Shown here one piece after another: positions 51,240 through 63,565 of a stretch of 64,000 bases of DNA. The stretch's first letter is position 1. The number at the start of each line of letters is the position of its first letter. The stretch comes from Spirodela intermedia (taxonomy: Eukaryota; Streptophyta; Magnoliopsida; Alismatales; Araceae): contig LR746275.1 in the NCBI GenBank assembly GCA_902729315.2, positions 436,501-500,500 of the forward strand. Reading direction: 5' to 3'. A model generated the notes under the pieces. The model had not been told where the DNA came from and made no database searches. It saw nothing but the letters and a program-made list of their open reading frames with translations. Made by a program: the position numbers and the translations under genes.

Positions 51240-52335
51240 TTTCTATTTTAGATCAAATTTAGAATTTGAATTGAGTCTAAGTGCTTCTGGATTTTAAATA
51301 ATATTTTGGTATCTCCACGAAAAATTATTCCTTTTATTAGGATTATAAGAATTTGAAAAAAGCTATATATTTCTATTAAAATTAAGGACTATTTACACTT
51401 ACTATTGTCTAGGCTGAAATGATTGATCAAAATTATAACATTGAAATTCAGAATTATCATTTTCACCATAAATAGAACATGTACTATTTGAATTAAATTG
51501 AAGGTTATCATTTTTACCATAAATAGAACATGTAATATTTGATTAATCTGATTAACCTTATATCTTAAATTAGAATCATCAGCATGATATAATTCATAAA
51601 TTTCTCTCTTTTTCTCCTTGTCATATAACTCAAAAGAGACTTGTTTTCTATAATGTTCACTTAAATTCTCATAAAAGTTGTAAATCTTATTAAGGATTTT
51701 CTTTTTAAAAGCTCCTCTACATATAGAATCCATCATATTTCTATTTTATTATAATAATATATCATAAAAGTTGTATTGAACTATCACTTGGGTATAGCAT
51801 GATGAGGACAATTTTTAAGTAAATATTTAAAATTTTCCTATGTCTTATGTAAAGTTTCTCCTGACCTTTGTGCAAAACTCTATAAATATTTTCTCATATT
51901 TTGAGTTTTTCTTAAGATACAAAATTTTCAAAGAAAAACTTGTTTCATGTCTTTTCAATTAGTAAATTCTCTATCTAATGTGAATAGCCAATAACTAGTC
52001 TTGTCCCTAAGTGTATGAGGAAATAATTTTATCTTAATAATTTTTGGTGTAACTTAAAGGAGATTAACTGCATTACATATCATATGATTTTTTTTAAATT
52101 TTTGATGAAGTTACTCTAAAGGTAATCTATGAAAATTAAGAAGTATTTAGAAAATTTCTAGATTTATTTCGAATTTAACCATGGGTGCTAATGTGACTTT
52201 AATATTGGATGCTTGTTGATATGAATCAGGGATATAATAATTTTTCATGGCCATAGAATTATTCTCAATTTGACTTACACTACTTTCAAGATCCATCAAA
52301 ATTGATTTTTTTTTTGAATTTTTGATTTTAGACAA
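51240..52335 (-). pseudogene. gag of element 2
   Basis: Collinear with gag of element 1 and more decayed. Readable pieces include LAPMVKFEINLEIF near 52170 and CRGAFKKKILNKIYNFYENL with DKEKKREIYELYHADDSNLR near 51550-51730. Many stops and frameshifts. Confidence 0.75.
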
Positions 52336-52576
52336 GATAATGTAAGAATTTTTTAACTTTGGTTGTAATGACTTCTACTATGCATAAAAATCAGTAAACT
52401 CAAAGAAAAATTTTAATAAATATTACCCTCCTTCAGTCTGCTCTAATCCTTGCCTTTTTTATCTTCGTTCTCTCTTATTTTTATAATTTTTTCTGTGAGA
52501 AGAAAAAAAAAACAAGAGTTAATTTTTTTGTGTACTCTAAGAGAAAAATAAAATAATATAAATATTATTTAATAAA

Positions 52577-52594
52577 TCCTGGACAATAGTGTCA
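52577..52594 (-). other. Decayed tRNA-Asp-type primer-binding site
   Basis: The minus strand reads TGACACTATTGTCCAGGA, five bases inside the 5' LTR. Plant tRNA-Asp would pair with TGGCGCCGTTGCCGGGGA. Eleven of 18 positions match, and six of the seven differences are C-to-T or G-to-A transitions, as expected from methylation decay of a CG-rich site. Confidence 0.7.
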
Positions 52595-52599
52595 AAATT

Positions 52600-53266
52600 T
52601 TATGTGACTTTGTCTTTGTATAGTAAATTCTGTAAATTTAAATTTATAAAACTAGAAAATACTAATTTTCAGATTTAGAAGTATTTATGAACAAATAAAT
52701 TAATTATAATTTAATAAAAATTTCAAAAATAGTAATAATTATCTAGGTCAATCACAAATATGTAATATAATATTTGATAATATTTTAGATTTGTTTAGAA
52801 AGAATATTTTTTTCATGAATTTTAGACAAAAATAAAAATAAAATATATTTAAAATTTGTGATAAAGGAAAATAAAGGGTGTGGGCATTAGGATGACCTCA
52901 ATACCATGATGAATGCGAATCAATAAAAAATAAAGTTCCACTTTGTGATTCTAATATAAGTAATTATAATTGATTTAATTGGTGAAATTAAGATTTGTAA
53001 AAGTGGAGATAATTATAATTGAATGAAAAATAATTTAGAAAATTTAAATCACACAAATTATCTTTAAATGAAGTAAAATTAAGTTGAAAGTAAGAAAAAT
53101 AGAGTTTCGACATCATAGTTACAATGCATCGATGATGCACTAGAGTCCTAAATGTTCAGAAAGATTATCATACAATGTTCATGACCTCAAAGGTTCTCTT
53201 TGGACAAGGACGACATGAGCAATCTTTAGATCTTTTTGTGATTTAGAGATCAACGAAATGGGTTGT
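52600..53266 (-). repeat. LTR C (5' LTR of element 2), inner part
   Basis: Matches LTR B from its 46800 end to about 47460. Interrupted at 53267 by an inverted solo LTR and resumes at 54915. Confidence 0.85.
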
Positions 53267-54914
53267 TGATAAATTTTCATTATCATGAGTTAATAATTAG
53301 TAAATAATATAGTTTTAGCCTTAACTCATGATAAATAGACTTATATTTGTGTTAAAGTGTGAAAAGTTATTTTCAGTTGATTAATATAAATTTTTAGGTA
53401 ATTATATGATTTTACATGAATTTATATGATTTTACATGAATTTATATGATTTTTACAATCTTATTTTTTGTGATAAATGAAGAAAAAGAAATAAAAAATA
53501 AAAATAAGACAAAATGAGCAGGACCTGCTAACCAGCCGGGCCCACAAGCAGGTCGAAAGTGCAGCCAGTGAGTAGCCATGAGCGGCTTGGATCGATAGGG
53601 GCACGTGTGCGCCACTCCCCTTCCACATCACCGGTGGCCAGCGAGCTTTGGGACAAGGAGTGGTCGTACACGCGAGAGAAGAGACTTATTTAGAAATATA
53701 ATATTAGTATATATTCGCTCGAAAAATCAGCACACAACTGTTGTGCAACTAAATCGCGTCAAACCTTCCTCAGAAAGGGCAGGCAACTGGCATAGATTTG
53801 AATCCTCCTAGAGTCAAAAGTCATATATTTTTATCTAATTATCGTAACTTTCTTATAGATCGTCGGTGAAGGATTAAGCAACGAGAATTGTTGGATCATC
53901 GATGAAAATCTCGTCAATGCAATTCGCAGAACATTGCTACTAAAATTGCTAAACAATTTGCGATAAAAGGATCATGAATCCATCGAGTAAATCATCTCCA
54001 ATTGATCGACAAACAAGCCGTCGTCGGGAAGAGAATGATATGCCGGGAGACGAGTCGCCACCACCTGAGAGCATACCAGATGTGATGAAGAGCCTTCTCT
54101 TGCTGCGCGGACCTAAGGATGAAGCTCTTTGACATGCGCCCCACCTCCATCCAGCTCCTCTCCATCAGGTGATAACCATTGGGGAGCTGAAAAGTCACCG
54201 TTTTCCGCTCTGCCGGGTGATGGCTGCTAGAGACAACTTGACGACCCATTTCATTAATCTCTAGACTTCATGAGAAGATCTAGAGATTGTCCATGTCGTC
54301 TTTGTTCAAAGAGAGCCTTCAAGGCTATGGACATTGCACAACGATCCTCTCGAACGCTCAAGATTTCGGTACATCGCCGACACATCGTCATCACAATGCC
54401 AGAACTCTATTTTCCTACTTTCAACTTACTTTACACTTCATTTAGTGACAATTTTTGTGATTTTAATTTACCAAAATATACTTTATTCTATTATGATTCT
54501 TTTGGCTTTTACAAATCTTAAATTGATTAATTAAATCATTTGTAATTGCATATGTAAGAATCATCAGGCGAGACTCTATTTCTACTTGATTCGTATTTGT
54601 CGGGCGCTAACGTCATCTTGACATCGCACCCTTATTTCCTTTTTTTGTGAATTATTAATATATTTCCTTTTCATTTCTTAATATAAAATTCAGAGAAAAT
54701 TGTATTCATTAAGAAAATTTCTGAATCATTATCAGATATTATATTACATCCCTGTGATTTATCATTGGAAAATTATCGCTATTTTTGGAAGTTTTATTGA
54801 ATTATAATTGATATATTTATTCAAAAATACTTCTAAATATCCAAAAAATCATATTTTCTAGTTTTATAAATTTTAGATTTGTGTGATTTAATATACAATG
54901 ACTAAGTCACATCA
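53267..54914 (+). mobile_element. Nested solo LTR of the same family, inverse orientation
   Basis: 1,648 bases, starting TGATAAATTTTC and ending GACTAAGTCACATCA on the plus strand. Its reverse complement aligns along its length with LTR A. It retains CpG sites, so it is younger than LTR C around it. The flanking 5-mers GTTGT (53262-53266) and ATCGT (54915-54919) each differ by one transition from GTCGT, the likely original target site. No interior sequence is present, so it is a solo LTR left by LTR-LTR recombination. Confidence 0.88.
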
Positions 54915-55310
54915 ATCGTGAAATCGTTTATAGTGGCTGTCATCTAGCGGAACAGAAAAATAATGGTTTTGCGGCTCTCTGGTGATTGTCACACGACAAA
55001 AAGAAGCTAAATGCAAGTAGGGCGCGTGTTAAGGAGCTTCATCCTTAGGTCCATGTAATAAGAGGAGGCTCTCCATCACATCTAGTATACTCTCAAGAGA
55101 TGTGACTCGTCTCTCAACAAATCGTCCTCTTCTCGACAATGACTTGTTTGTTGATTAATCATATATGATTTGCTCAATAGATTTGCGATCTTTTTATGGC
55201 AGATCATTCAATAATTTTATTAACGATGTTTCGAGAATCATGTTGATGAGATTTTCACCAATGATTAAACAATTTGACAACTTAATTTTTCATTGGCGAT
55301 CTACCAAAAA
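54915..55310 (-). repeat. LTR C, outer part, truncated
   Basis: Continues the match to LTR B (about 47470-47870) with phrases such as 'gacttgtttgttgat' and 'gagattttcaccaatgatta'. The match ends near 55310, so the U3 end is missing. Confidence 0.8.
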
Positions 55311-58300
55311 ATCATTCCCCCCCTTCTCTTGCCATTTTGCCTAGCCCTATATTCTAGCACAAATCACCATAAAAAAATTCCTCTGTGATTTATCATTTTA
55401 ATAGTTTTAGACTAGCTCTTCATTTAAGATAAGCAATACATATCTCCTATGATCACCTTGCTTACTAAGAACCTTTCAAAAACATTATGTTAACATATTA
55501 GAAATATCAAAATGTATCTTGTTAACATACGTTTGAAGGTTGAATCCATGAGACTTTACAATAATTGGTTAATACAATCCTTATTAAGTACATTACAAAC
55601 ACAAAAGTAACCACCTAAAAAACTTGTTCCCTAAGAAATGATTCTTGACAAAATTTGACAACTTAGGTCAATGGTAAGTAGCTAGATTTTTTTTGAGCTT
55701 GAGAGAAATACTTTGACTTGCTGATTTCATTATAATGGTTAGACTAATGATTTCACATTTGAAGAAACTTTCATATGAAATTTTCACCAATTTAGTTTTC
55801 AATTTTTATTTCAATCATTGCTATGCACAATTGTCTCATCCACCAACTTGTCGTCACATGTAAAATGAGCTTCATTATTTTCATACACAATACCTTATTT
55901 TGATTCATTTCTTCGTATTCATTTGTTAGATAATCGTCATTATATTGTCTTTAAGTTTTGTTCTCTTTTATGTTGAAAACATTCAATTCTTTATCTCAAA
56001 TTCTTACAAACATTTTCTCTTGTTAAACAAGTTTTTTAGAATCCAAAGGGTCTCACTAAAACATGTAATGATCCCCATGGAAAGGGTATATTAATTGACC
56101 ATTTAGGGTTCTATAATCCATACATATATGTTTCATCACAAAAATTTATATACTAATAGTATTATCTGAGATAAAAGACTAGTATTATCCCGTGGTCAAA
56201 AACTCTATTCTAACTCATATTATGCACTTTTGGAGCTAAACTACATGTATGGCTTTAGACCAATGATATTTCTTTCAACCGATAATATAATAATATGTGG
56301 TACATAGTCTATCGCACTAATTGTTGGCAAGTGTTTTGATGTTGACAAATAACAAGAAAAGAGAAATAAAAATTCATCATAAATTATTATTCTTGCACTA
56401 GTGATTGGATGAAGATGCCCATTGTCAGATCTAGTCCACTTGTTGTTTGAGTACATTTTCCATGCATAAATGAGTACAAAAATAATCAAGGAAAAGAACA
56501 AACAAAGTCAAATTGACTTAAGCCCTACATAAGTCAACGAATGGGTTGACTTTATAGGTCAACACAACATAGAGTGTAAATTGAGAGGGAAAATTGTCAC
56601 AAAATATTCAGTATGTTGACCTATGGAGGCAATTCGAACTCAAGAGAGAGAAATAAATATTTTATCTATGTTTTCACATGTTTGGCATGTCAAAAAACTG
56701 CCATACTATCTTTGATCATTTTCAATGACAATTTTATCAATCAAGAAGAGTGATTATATATAATATTTTGTAAGTTGACTATGAGGTCAATATTGGATAT
56801 CTTTGAATGATTAAATCTAAGTCATTTGAATTCTAACATTAAAGATCTTGAGCCCAATGAATAGCCCATCTCAAGAGTTTTCCAGATACACACTTATTAT
56901 GCCATGTCAAATCAATCAAATCATGCTTCAAGTTAATCTTCTCTTTCTAGTTCAACTGTAATAACACCCATTCTTCTTCAATCATCCAAAATCTGATTGA
57001 ATTAAGAAGATAACTCTCTCAACTTCAACTTAAATTTAAAGTATTGTATTCCTTATTCTTATGTGTGAAGTCACTTCAGGGAGTGTTGATACCAAAGGAA
57101 AATAACAAGATAGTGTCTTGGTATGTAGTGTGTGGAGATAAACTTATAAACTATATTGCTTAAAAGGAATTTATGATCCCATGAATTTCAATAGTTGTTC
57201 TCTAAAAAGAAAATAGTAGAAACTAGGAGGACCCTTGGTCAATAAATGTAGATTAGGGAAAGCCAGACAACTATAGAATAGTGTCTTTTTTGAATAATGT
57301 ATCAACTTAGTGAGTTTACCAAACCTAGTCTACCTAATTATTGTCTACAAACTTAGTGTAGCTTGGGGGGGAAAAAAATCCCAAGAAAAGTGCAAAAAAA
57401 TTTAATAATGTAATCATTCTCACACATTCTTATATTTAATATAATTTAAATATTTTAAAATTTTTCTCAATAAATCAAAGCAACTTATATTGAAAAAGGA
57501 TTTGTACCTTTAGGTACTTAAGCTTACATATAGACATCAATCTAGAATGATTAGCTAGGTTCTAATTTGTTCTGACTAACCTAAAGCCCTCAATCTAATA
57601 CATGTGAGACCACTTGTCTACAAAAGTGAAATTATGTAGAGGCTAAGTAAAGTCTTGATGTCCAATGATTTTTACCAACAAGAATCAATGGAACCTAAGG
57701 ACAACATCCTTAAATAGTGCAATAAGATCAATATGTCAAATCACAAAAAATCTTAGTTCTTGTCATTCAAATATTAAGGCAACATGGAAAACCAAGAGAG
57801 GGAGTGAATTGATTTTTTTATGATTTCTAAAACTTTCTTAATCTTTTTGGATCTACTCACACATAGGATTTAGAGTGTTTTGATCTATTCTCTCTAAGGG
57901 CCACATCCTTAGGCTCCTCTTATTCACAACAAGATTACACTAAGCATAGAGTTTTAACTTGCCTTCACTAAACTTAATAGCTTCAGCCAACTTAGGAATT
58001 TATCTCCACAACTTATTTGTAGATTCACACCTCTAGGGAGCCAAACTAGAGAAGCACCTACTCCTCTATTCTAGATTTATAGCTTTTTGTTGCCAATAAA
58101 ATTAGCATTCAACTAATCCTCTATAGATTCAAGCTCTTGATCACCTCGAGTATTAAATGTACTCGAAAATATAAAGTGAATGAGTTCCTATTCCAAATGT
58201 TGAAGTTCTAAGCTTATGGAGGCATGAAATGATTTGCTTAATGGTGTTGAACCTCTTGCATGGATGAGACTTTGAAGGCTTGAGCAATAGCTATATTCCT

Positions 58301-58359
58301 GTTATTTTCAATGCTCAAGGATGAAGTTTTCTTACATGAACTCCATGGAGGATGAAGGT

Positions 58360-58407
<48 letters not shown>

Positions 58408-61400
58408 GATTTTCTTCCCTCTCTTAGTTAACTATAATGTGGACTAAAATTCCCCTATTATTTGCAACATATTGGGTCATTCAACAGTCATTTCAAACAT
58501 CTATTTAGGGTGACATCATCACTTGAAATTTAAAATCAATAAAAATAATTTAATCTTCCCAAAATCACAAGACTAAAATATTTAAATTTTGATGTGTTTT
58601 AATCTATTTTAACATCAAACTAGATTAGGCAATGAGTTATGGGAGTAGTTGTTCTCTTTTTCTCCTTTCTCCTTCTTCCTCATTTGTTTTTTTCATCTCC
58701 TTCAAACTTGGCCTTCTCTGTATGTGAAGATAAGGTTCAATAAAATATTCTTTATTTTGTACAAATGCAAGAGGGCATGGCCTTTTCATTTTTGGAAAAA
58801 TAGGCCCTGACGCTTCTTTCATTTCTCAACTAATGCTTGTGCATTGAATATTAAAATTCAATTTAATAGTATAACATTTTTCATCATTACTATTTCTTCA
58901 TATAGCCTGGTTACCCTGAAGCCAATGTTTCACATTTGTGGGCTGAAAATTCTTCACATACTGCTGGACTTGTTTTCTCAACCCATTCAGTTAATATTTC
59001 ACTATCCGATTTTCTAGAGGAAAGCACACATTTGGAAAAAAGCTTCAAACCAGACCCAGTACTTAAGGTCATTGTTTATTTTGTCTCATTTCCTATTTAG
59101 ACTCTCAAGTTCACCCAGATCAAATCGAATCTCTTGCCTACTAATTTTAGTGTCCCTCCTAAAATATGTATTTCAATATTTAAGATTTTTTTTTTATCAT
59201 GCCTTGATATTCAAACCTCTTATGCAGAGAACATATGTGATAGCAGCTTTGGAACCATTAAAGTATCATAATTTAGTGCTACCCTAGGTCATATCTATAT
59301 ATTTCTTTGAGTTGGAGTTGTTTTTTTCTTGATCTTAAACCAATAGCATGTACAACATCAATTGAACAATCCTTTCTCCTGAGGTTCTAGTGACATTTTT
59401 TATCTATCATCTCCACTCTTCATCTAAGAAAAATCCAATTCAACTTCTATTATCAAGATACTCTACTCACAGAAAATGGTCTATGATGCCTTTTTTTCTG
59501 GTTTTTGACTCCCTTAAGCAAACTAAATCTCGATTGTATCATGTAGTAATGTTGGTGTCTCGTGGTTCAAACCCAAGAGAAAACTAGGCTACATATGTTT
59601 AAGAGAAGAGGGGAAGTGAGATATAAATACTTAAATATAATATGACTTGAAAAATAAAGCTTACATCTCTCTTGCAAAGATGAGAGAATGGTAAGGATAG
59701 AGAAGGAAGATGACACACAAAACCCAATAAATGTAAGATATTTTCTACCTCTATAACACCCATTGTTGAACCTATTTCAAAATCTCTATCCGTTTTATTA
59801 GTAAATACATAGCAAGTTAATCAAACTAACTCAAGTGAAGGTGATCATTTGAGTTTCTTTCAATAAAGCTAACTTTGCTTATTTGGTAAAAATTGTGCAT
59901 GTTTATAAAGTAAACATTCAAAGGTGACTTATACTTGTAATGTGCCATTGCGATGGAGATCCATTATTGGGAGAACATACCCTTAGCAAATTTATGCTTA
60001 TCTTTGTTGAAAGCAAAATTGTAAAGTCTTAAGAATGTTTCAACCATCTATGCACTTATCCATCTTTATTAGCCATCCTTAGTGAGTGTTAATTTTTTGA
60101 CAAAAGTTGCCAATGAAAGAATAAAAATAATTGGATTTAAAGCTTTAAGGTGTTGGCTTTTGTTGCCCTTCTTATTTCAAAGGTAAAAAAATAATGTTAT
60201 GTTGGTTATTAATGGTGTGAGAATATTACAATATTGACAATAACCTTGACAAAGTCTCATAAGAGTTCATCCCTTCTTGTTTCAATAATGGAGTTACTTC
60301 ATGATTCAGCACACTATATTTGAAGACATTTATGATCCCAAGCAGAGAAGTGATACAAGAAAAAGCAAAGAAAAAACAGTGCTCTAGTTGCCACAAAGTC
60401 GCTATCAAGAACTCATGATTATTCATTAGAATGGCTCCAAATGACCTCGTGCACTCCAAAAATTGAGAAAAAAATACCCTATATCAAGGATTAACAATAG
60501 TGTCATCCCTATTGGCTTCAAGAGTATTAATTATTCTAATTTTGTTTGATGATGACAAAGATACATAAGTAAACTAAATAGATTGAATTATATTTAATAT
60601 TATTTATACATATATCCGATATGAATGATCTTTGGACATATGCTTGAAATAAAATAGTTTTCAATTTATGGACAATACATACTAATGATATTGTGTCTAG
60701 ATAATAGTCCAATGAATTTATTTGATGTTCATATTTTTAATTCTGGATTTTTTTGAAAATCTTCTCTCAAAATTATTACCTTACTAGTGTCAAAACTTTC
60801 AATAAATGATGAAAAATGCCACTGAAAAAGATTAATGATTTGGAAATTAAATTTTACTTAGTGGTTGAAATAAAATATTGATATGAAAGTTTAATCAGTA
60901 TACTAGATGTCAATTCCTAGAAAGTATTATTTTTTATCACTTTTATGGAGAATTAATTGATCGAATCCAAGCTATATAGCTTATATTTTATTATTTTTCT
61001 GAATATTTTTTAGTATAAATTGAAAAAAATAGAGCATCATTTCTTAAAAGTATTGCTATTGAAATGTTGATACAAAAATTCAGCATGTCTACTTCATCCA
61101 TATGTTTTTATTTGAGAATCTAGTGAGTCTACTTCTCTTATCTATCTCAACACCTAGGGTTTTCTAGTGTTCTGATTTTCTCCCTCCATTCTGAGGTTCT
61201 TCTTCAGTTCTTGAAATGAAAGGACAGGGCTTTCAAACTAAACACAATTGCCAGACACTTGACCACATAATTTGAAAGGTTTCGTTCAATTTTGGGACCA
61301 TTTGGAGATGACTCCTCACATGCGTGTGAACTATTTCATGGCTTTACCGTATGGACAACATAAAGGGTGGCCCACTCTCATGGGAAAAATATTTAGTTTT

Positions 61401-62058
61401 AGTAACATGTGAACGAATTAGGGATATCCAATTCGAAAACAACTGATGGCAAGAAAATAGGAACATCAAGACAATATTAGTTTACTTTTCTTGGAACTGA
61501 TAGATCTAATCATTTGAGCTTAATTTCTATTCCATAAGAGACACCATTCATTAGGTTTGAGCATCTGAAATGCATGCCTTATTTATAATGACCATAACAC
61601 AGAGATCATGCAAAACCCTAAATGCCAAAAAATCGGGCAGAACTCTGGTTTACCTCCCATTCATGTCATAGGTCCCATGAGGTCACACGTTGTAGGACAT
61701 CAAGGAAAACATGCACAGTTAGATGCATTGCCATTTGGTAGAGGTAGACTCCATCTTTACTTCTTTATCCCCAGGATGCATCATCAAAACACACGCAGTC
61801 ATGCGCACGAGATCAGGAATCTATAACCAATATGGGTGTAATTGAAAATGATTGATTCAGGGTAGGTGGACTCCCCTTGAACCAAAACCATTGGGTGACG
61901 AAATTTTAGAACAAATATTTTGCTCTCATAGGTTGACTTCAAAGATCACTAACAAAAACAGGGACACCTTTGCCGCTCAATCCCAGCAGTCAATGATTTT
62001 CGTACAGCAATAGATCAAAGAATGCAACGTGCAGAAGTCATGACGCATAAAAGGCCGG
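55311..62058. other. AT-rich decayed repeat DNA without recognisable genes
   Basis: No coding region is supported. Phrases 'gttttgatgttgacaaat' (near 56333) and 'tttgatgatgacaaag' (near 60540) resemble the start of SIRE/Maximus-type copia LTRs, and 57795-57810 reads 'agagagggagtgaattg', a phrase common in plant repeats. These are weak hints. Bases about 60530-60990 repeat about 6810-7265. The frames at 56241-56501 and 60226-60459 have no domain I recognise. Confidence 0.4.
58363..58404. repeat. (CT)n microsatellite
   Basis: Uninterrupted CT run of about 42 bases. Confidence 0.93.
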
Positions 62059-62094
62059 GGTCCTGGTCCAGGTCCAGGTCCAGGTCCAGGTCCT
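62059..62094. repeat. GGTCC(A/T) hexamer array, six units
   Basis: Units 1 and 6 are GGTCCT and units 2-5 are GGTCCA. It marks the transition from AT-rich repeat DNA to the GC-rich end of the window. Confidence 0.9.
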
Positions 62095-62670
62095 GGACAA
62101 GAAGAGTTATCCATCAAAGAGACCTACTATTAAGTTTCATGCGCAAGAAACTCCTATGCCACATAACGGATGTACGCTCCTTAGCAATGCGATAGGTTAC
62201 AAAACTACCACGTCCACATAACGGAATAGAACCCACCTCGTCAACATCACCATCACCATCAAGATGAACTTTGTGCTGCCAATCTCATGTTGGGTAGTTC
62301 CAGTGAAGGATCCAAGATCGATCGACATCTTATGAGCAGCTACATGCCTGACTTCATTGTTCCAAGAGTGAGTGTCAGGGTGTCGGGCCAAAATAATCTC
62401 CACACGACAGTGTCTCCCCTAGTCTCGGTACGGCATCGCCGCGAACGGGGTGCCTGGCGCGGTGAGGCAAGGCGTGGCATGGGAGCGGCCGTAAGAGTGC
62501 AGGATGAAGCCGAATCATCCATCAGAACCAGATCTGCGTAGCAGATGCGGCAGAAAGACGGTTGGGAAGCAATGGCAGGAGACCACCCCAATTGATGCCG
62601 CCCTCGCTGTGAGCCTGTGGACGGAGCGCGTCGTCCTGCCGCCATGTCATTGTGATTACCCATGGGTATT

Positions 62671-63150
62671 CCGCGCTCCGGATGATCTGTGAAATGCGAA
62701 TAAAATCAGTCTTGCTCCCAGGTGTGGCCGCGACCAGAAAAGGACGGGGAATACGATTGGAAGACGGAACAACGACGAAGGGAGCCAGAAGCGTATACCG
62801 GGAGAAAACCACCGCTCCCCCCACGCATCGAGCTCGCGTTCCTACAGCTTCTAGGCGAAAACAAGAGGCAAAAGGGGCATAGGACACGTCACAGTCGGGA
62901 ACTTCTCAGAGAGCGGGAGAATAGCTTGAAGAAAAAATCCGTAGAACTGACCGGTTTTTGCTCCCCCATCATCTCCCGTCCCCGTGATGCCGAGGTCCCG
63001 ACCAGCGACGGTCGCGCAGATATCTGCAATGGCCGCGTTGGAGTCCATCTTCTTCCCCGTTCGCGCGCTCAAGCGTCGCCGACTCAAGGCCACTTACATG
63101 GAGAGGACCCCAGGAGACGAGGAAGAGAGCCATAGGAGAGGGGGTAGATA
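62671..63150. repeat. Direct duplication, copy 1
   Basis: Starts CCGCGCTCCGGATGATCTGT. It shares with copy 2 the blocks 'aataaaatcagtcttgctc', 'acgacgaagggagccagaag', 'cgcatcgagctcgcgttcct', 'cgggaacttctca' and 'ccccaggagacgaggaagag'. On the minus strand 'gattttattcgcatttcacag' looks like an intron 3' end, so the unit may come from a gene reading leftward. I could not identify a product. Confidence 0.8.
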
Positions 63151-63178
63151 TGTGAACGACTCAAGTCGATATAAAATC

Positions 63179-63565
63179 CGCGCTCCGGATGATCTGTGAA
63201 ACGCGAATAAAATCAGTCTTGCTCAAAGACAGAGCAACGACGAAGGGAGCCAGAAGCGTATGCCGCGATAAGCCACGGCTCCCGCCACGCATCGAGCTCG
63301 CGTTCCTACGGCTTCTAGGCGAAAATAGGAGGCAAAGGGGACACAGGACACATCACAATCGGGAACTTCTCAGCGATCGGGAGAGTCCCCATAATGCCGC
63401 AGAAGTGGCCAGTTCTTAACTCCCCCGTCCCCCCGTGATGCCGACGTCCGGACCAACGACGGTGGCGCAGATCTCTGCAATGGCCGCCGACTCATGGCCG
63501 CCTGCTTGGAGAGAAGAACCCCAGGAGACGAGGAAGAGCGAGCCACAGGAGGTGTAAACGTCCCA
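63179..63565. repeat. Direct duplication, copy 2
   Basis: Begins 508 bases after copy 1 with the same opening block and is about 100 bases shorter through internal deletions. Many substitutions separate the copies, so the event is not recent. Confidence 0.8.

Larger units (their letters stand above)
46800..55310 (-). mobile_element. Element 2: older gag-only Athila-like LTR element
   Basis: 3' LTR 46800-48562, PPT, interior 48563-52599 (about 4.0 kb) and 5' LTR 52600-55310 interrupted by a solo LTR. The interior holds one gag and the same 3' region as element 1, in single copy. No pol domain was found, so the family itself looks pol-less and would depend on enzymes from another element. This is the layout described as TR-GAG in plants. 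Heavy CpG decay indicates old age. The outer (U3) part of the 5' LTR, about 690 bases, is missing beyond 55310, so no target-site duplication can be checked. Confidence 0.8.

Noticed and set aside
54270-54534. Open frames of 66-83 codons
   Set aside because: They lie inside the inverted solo LTR and have no counterpart in other LTR copies.
62287-63135. Open frames on both strands up to 137 codons
   Set aside because: GC-rich DNA opens several frames at once. None shows a known domain, and the duplicated copy does not preserve them.
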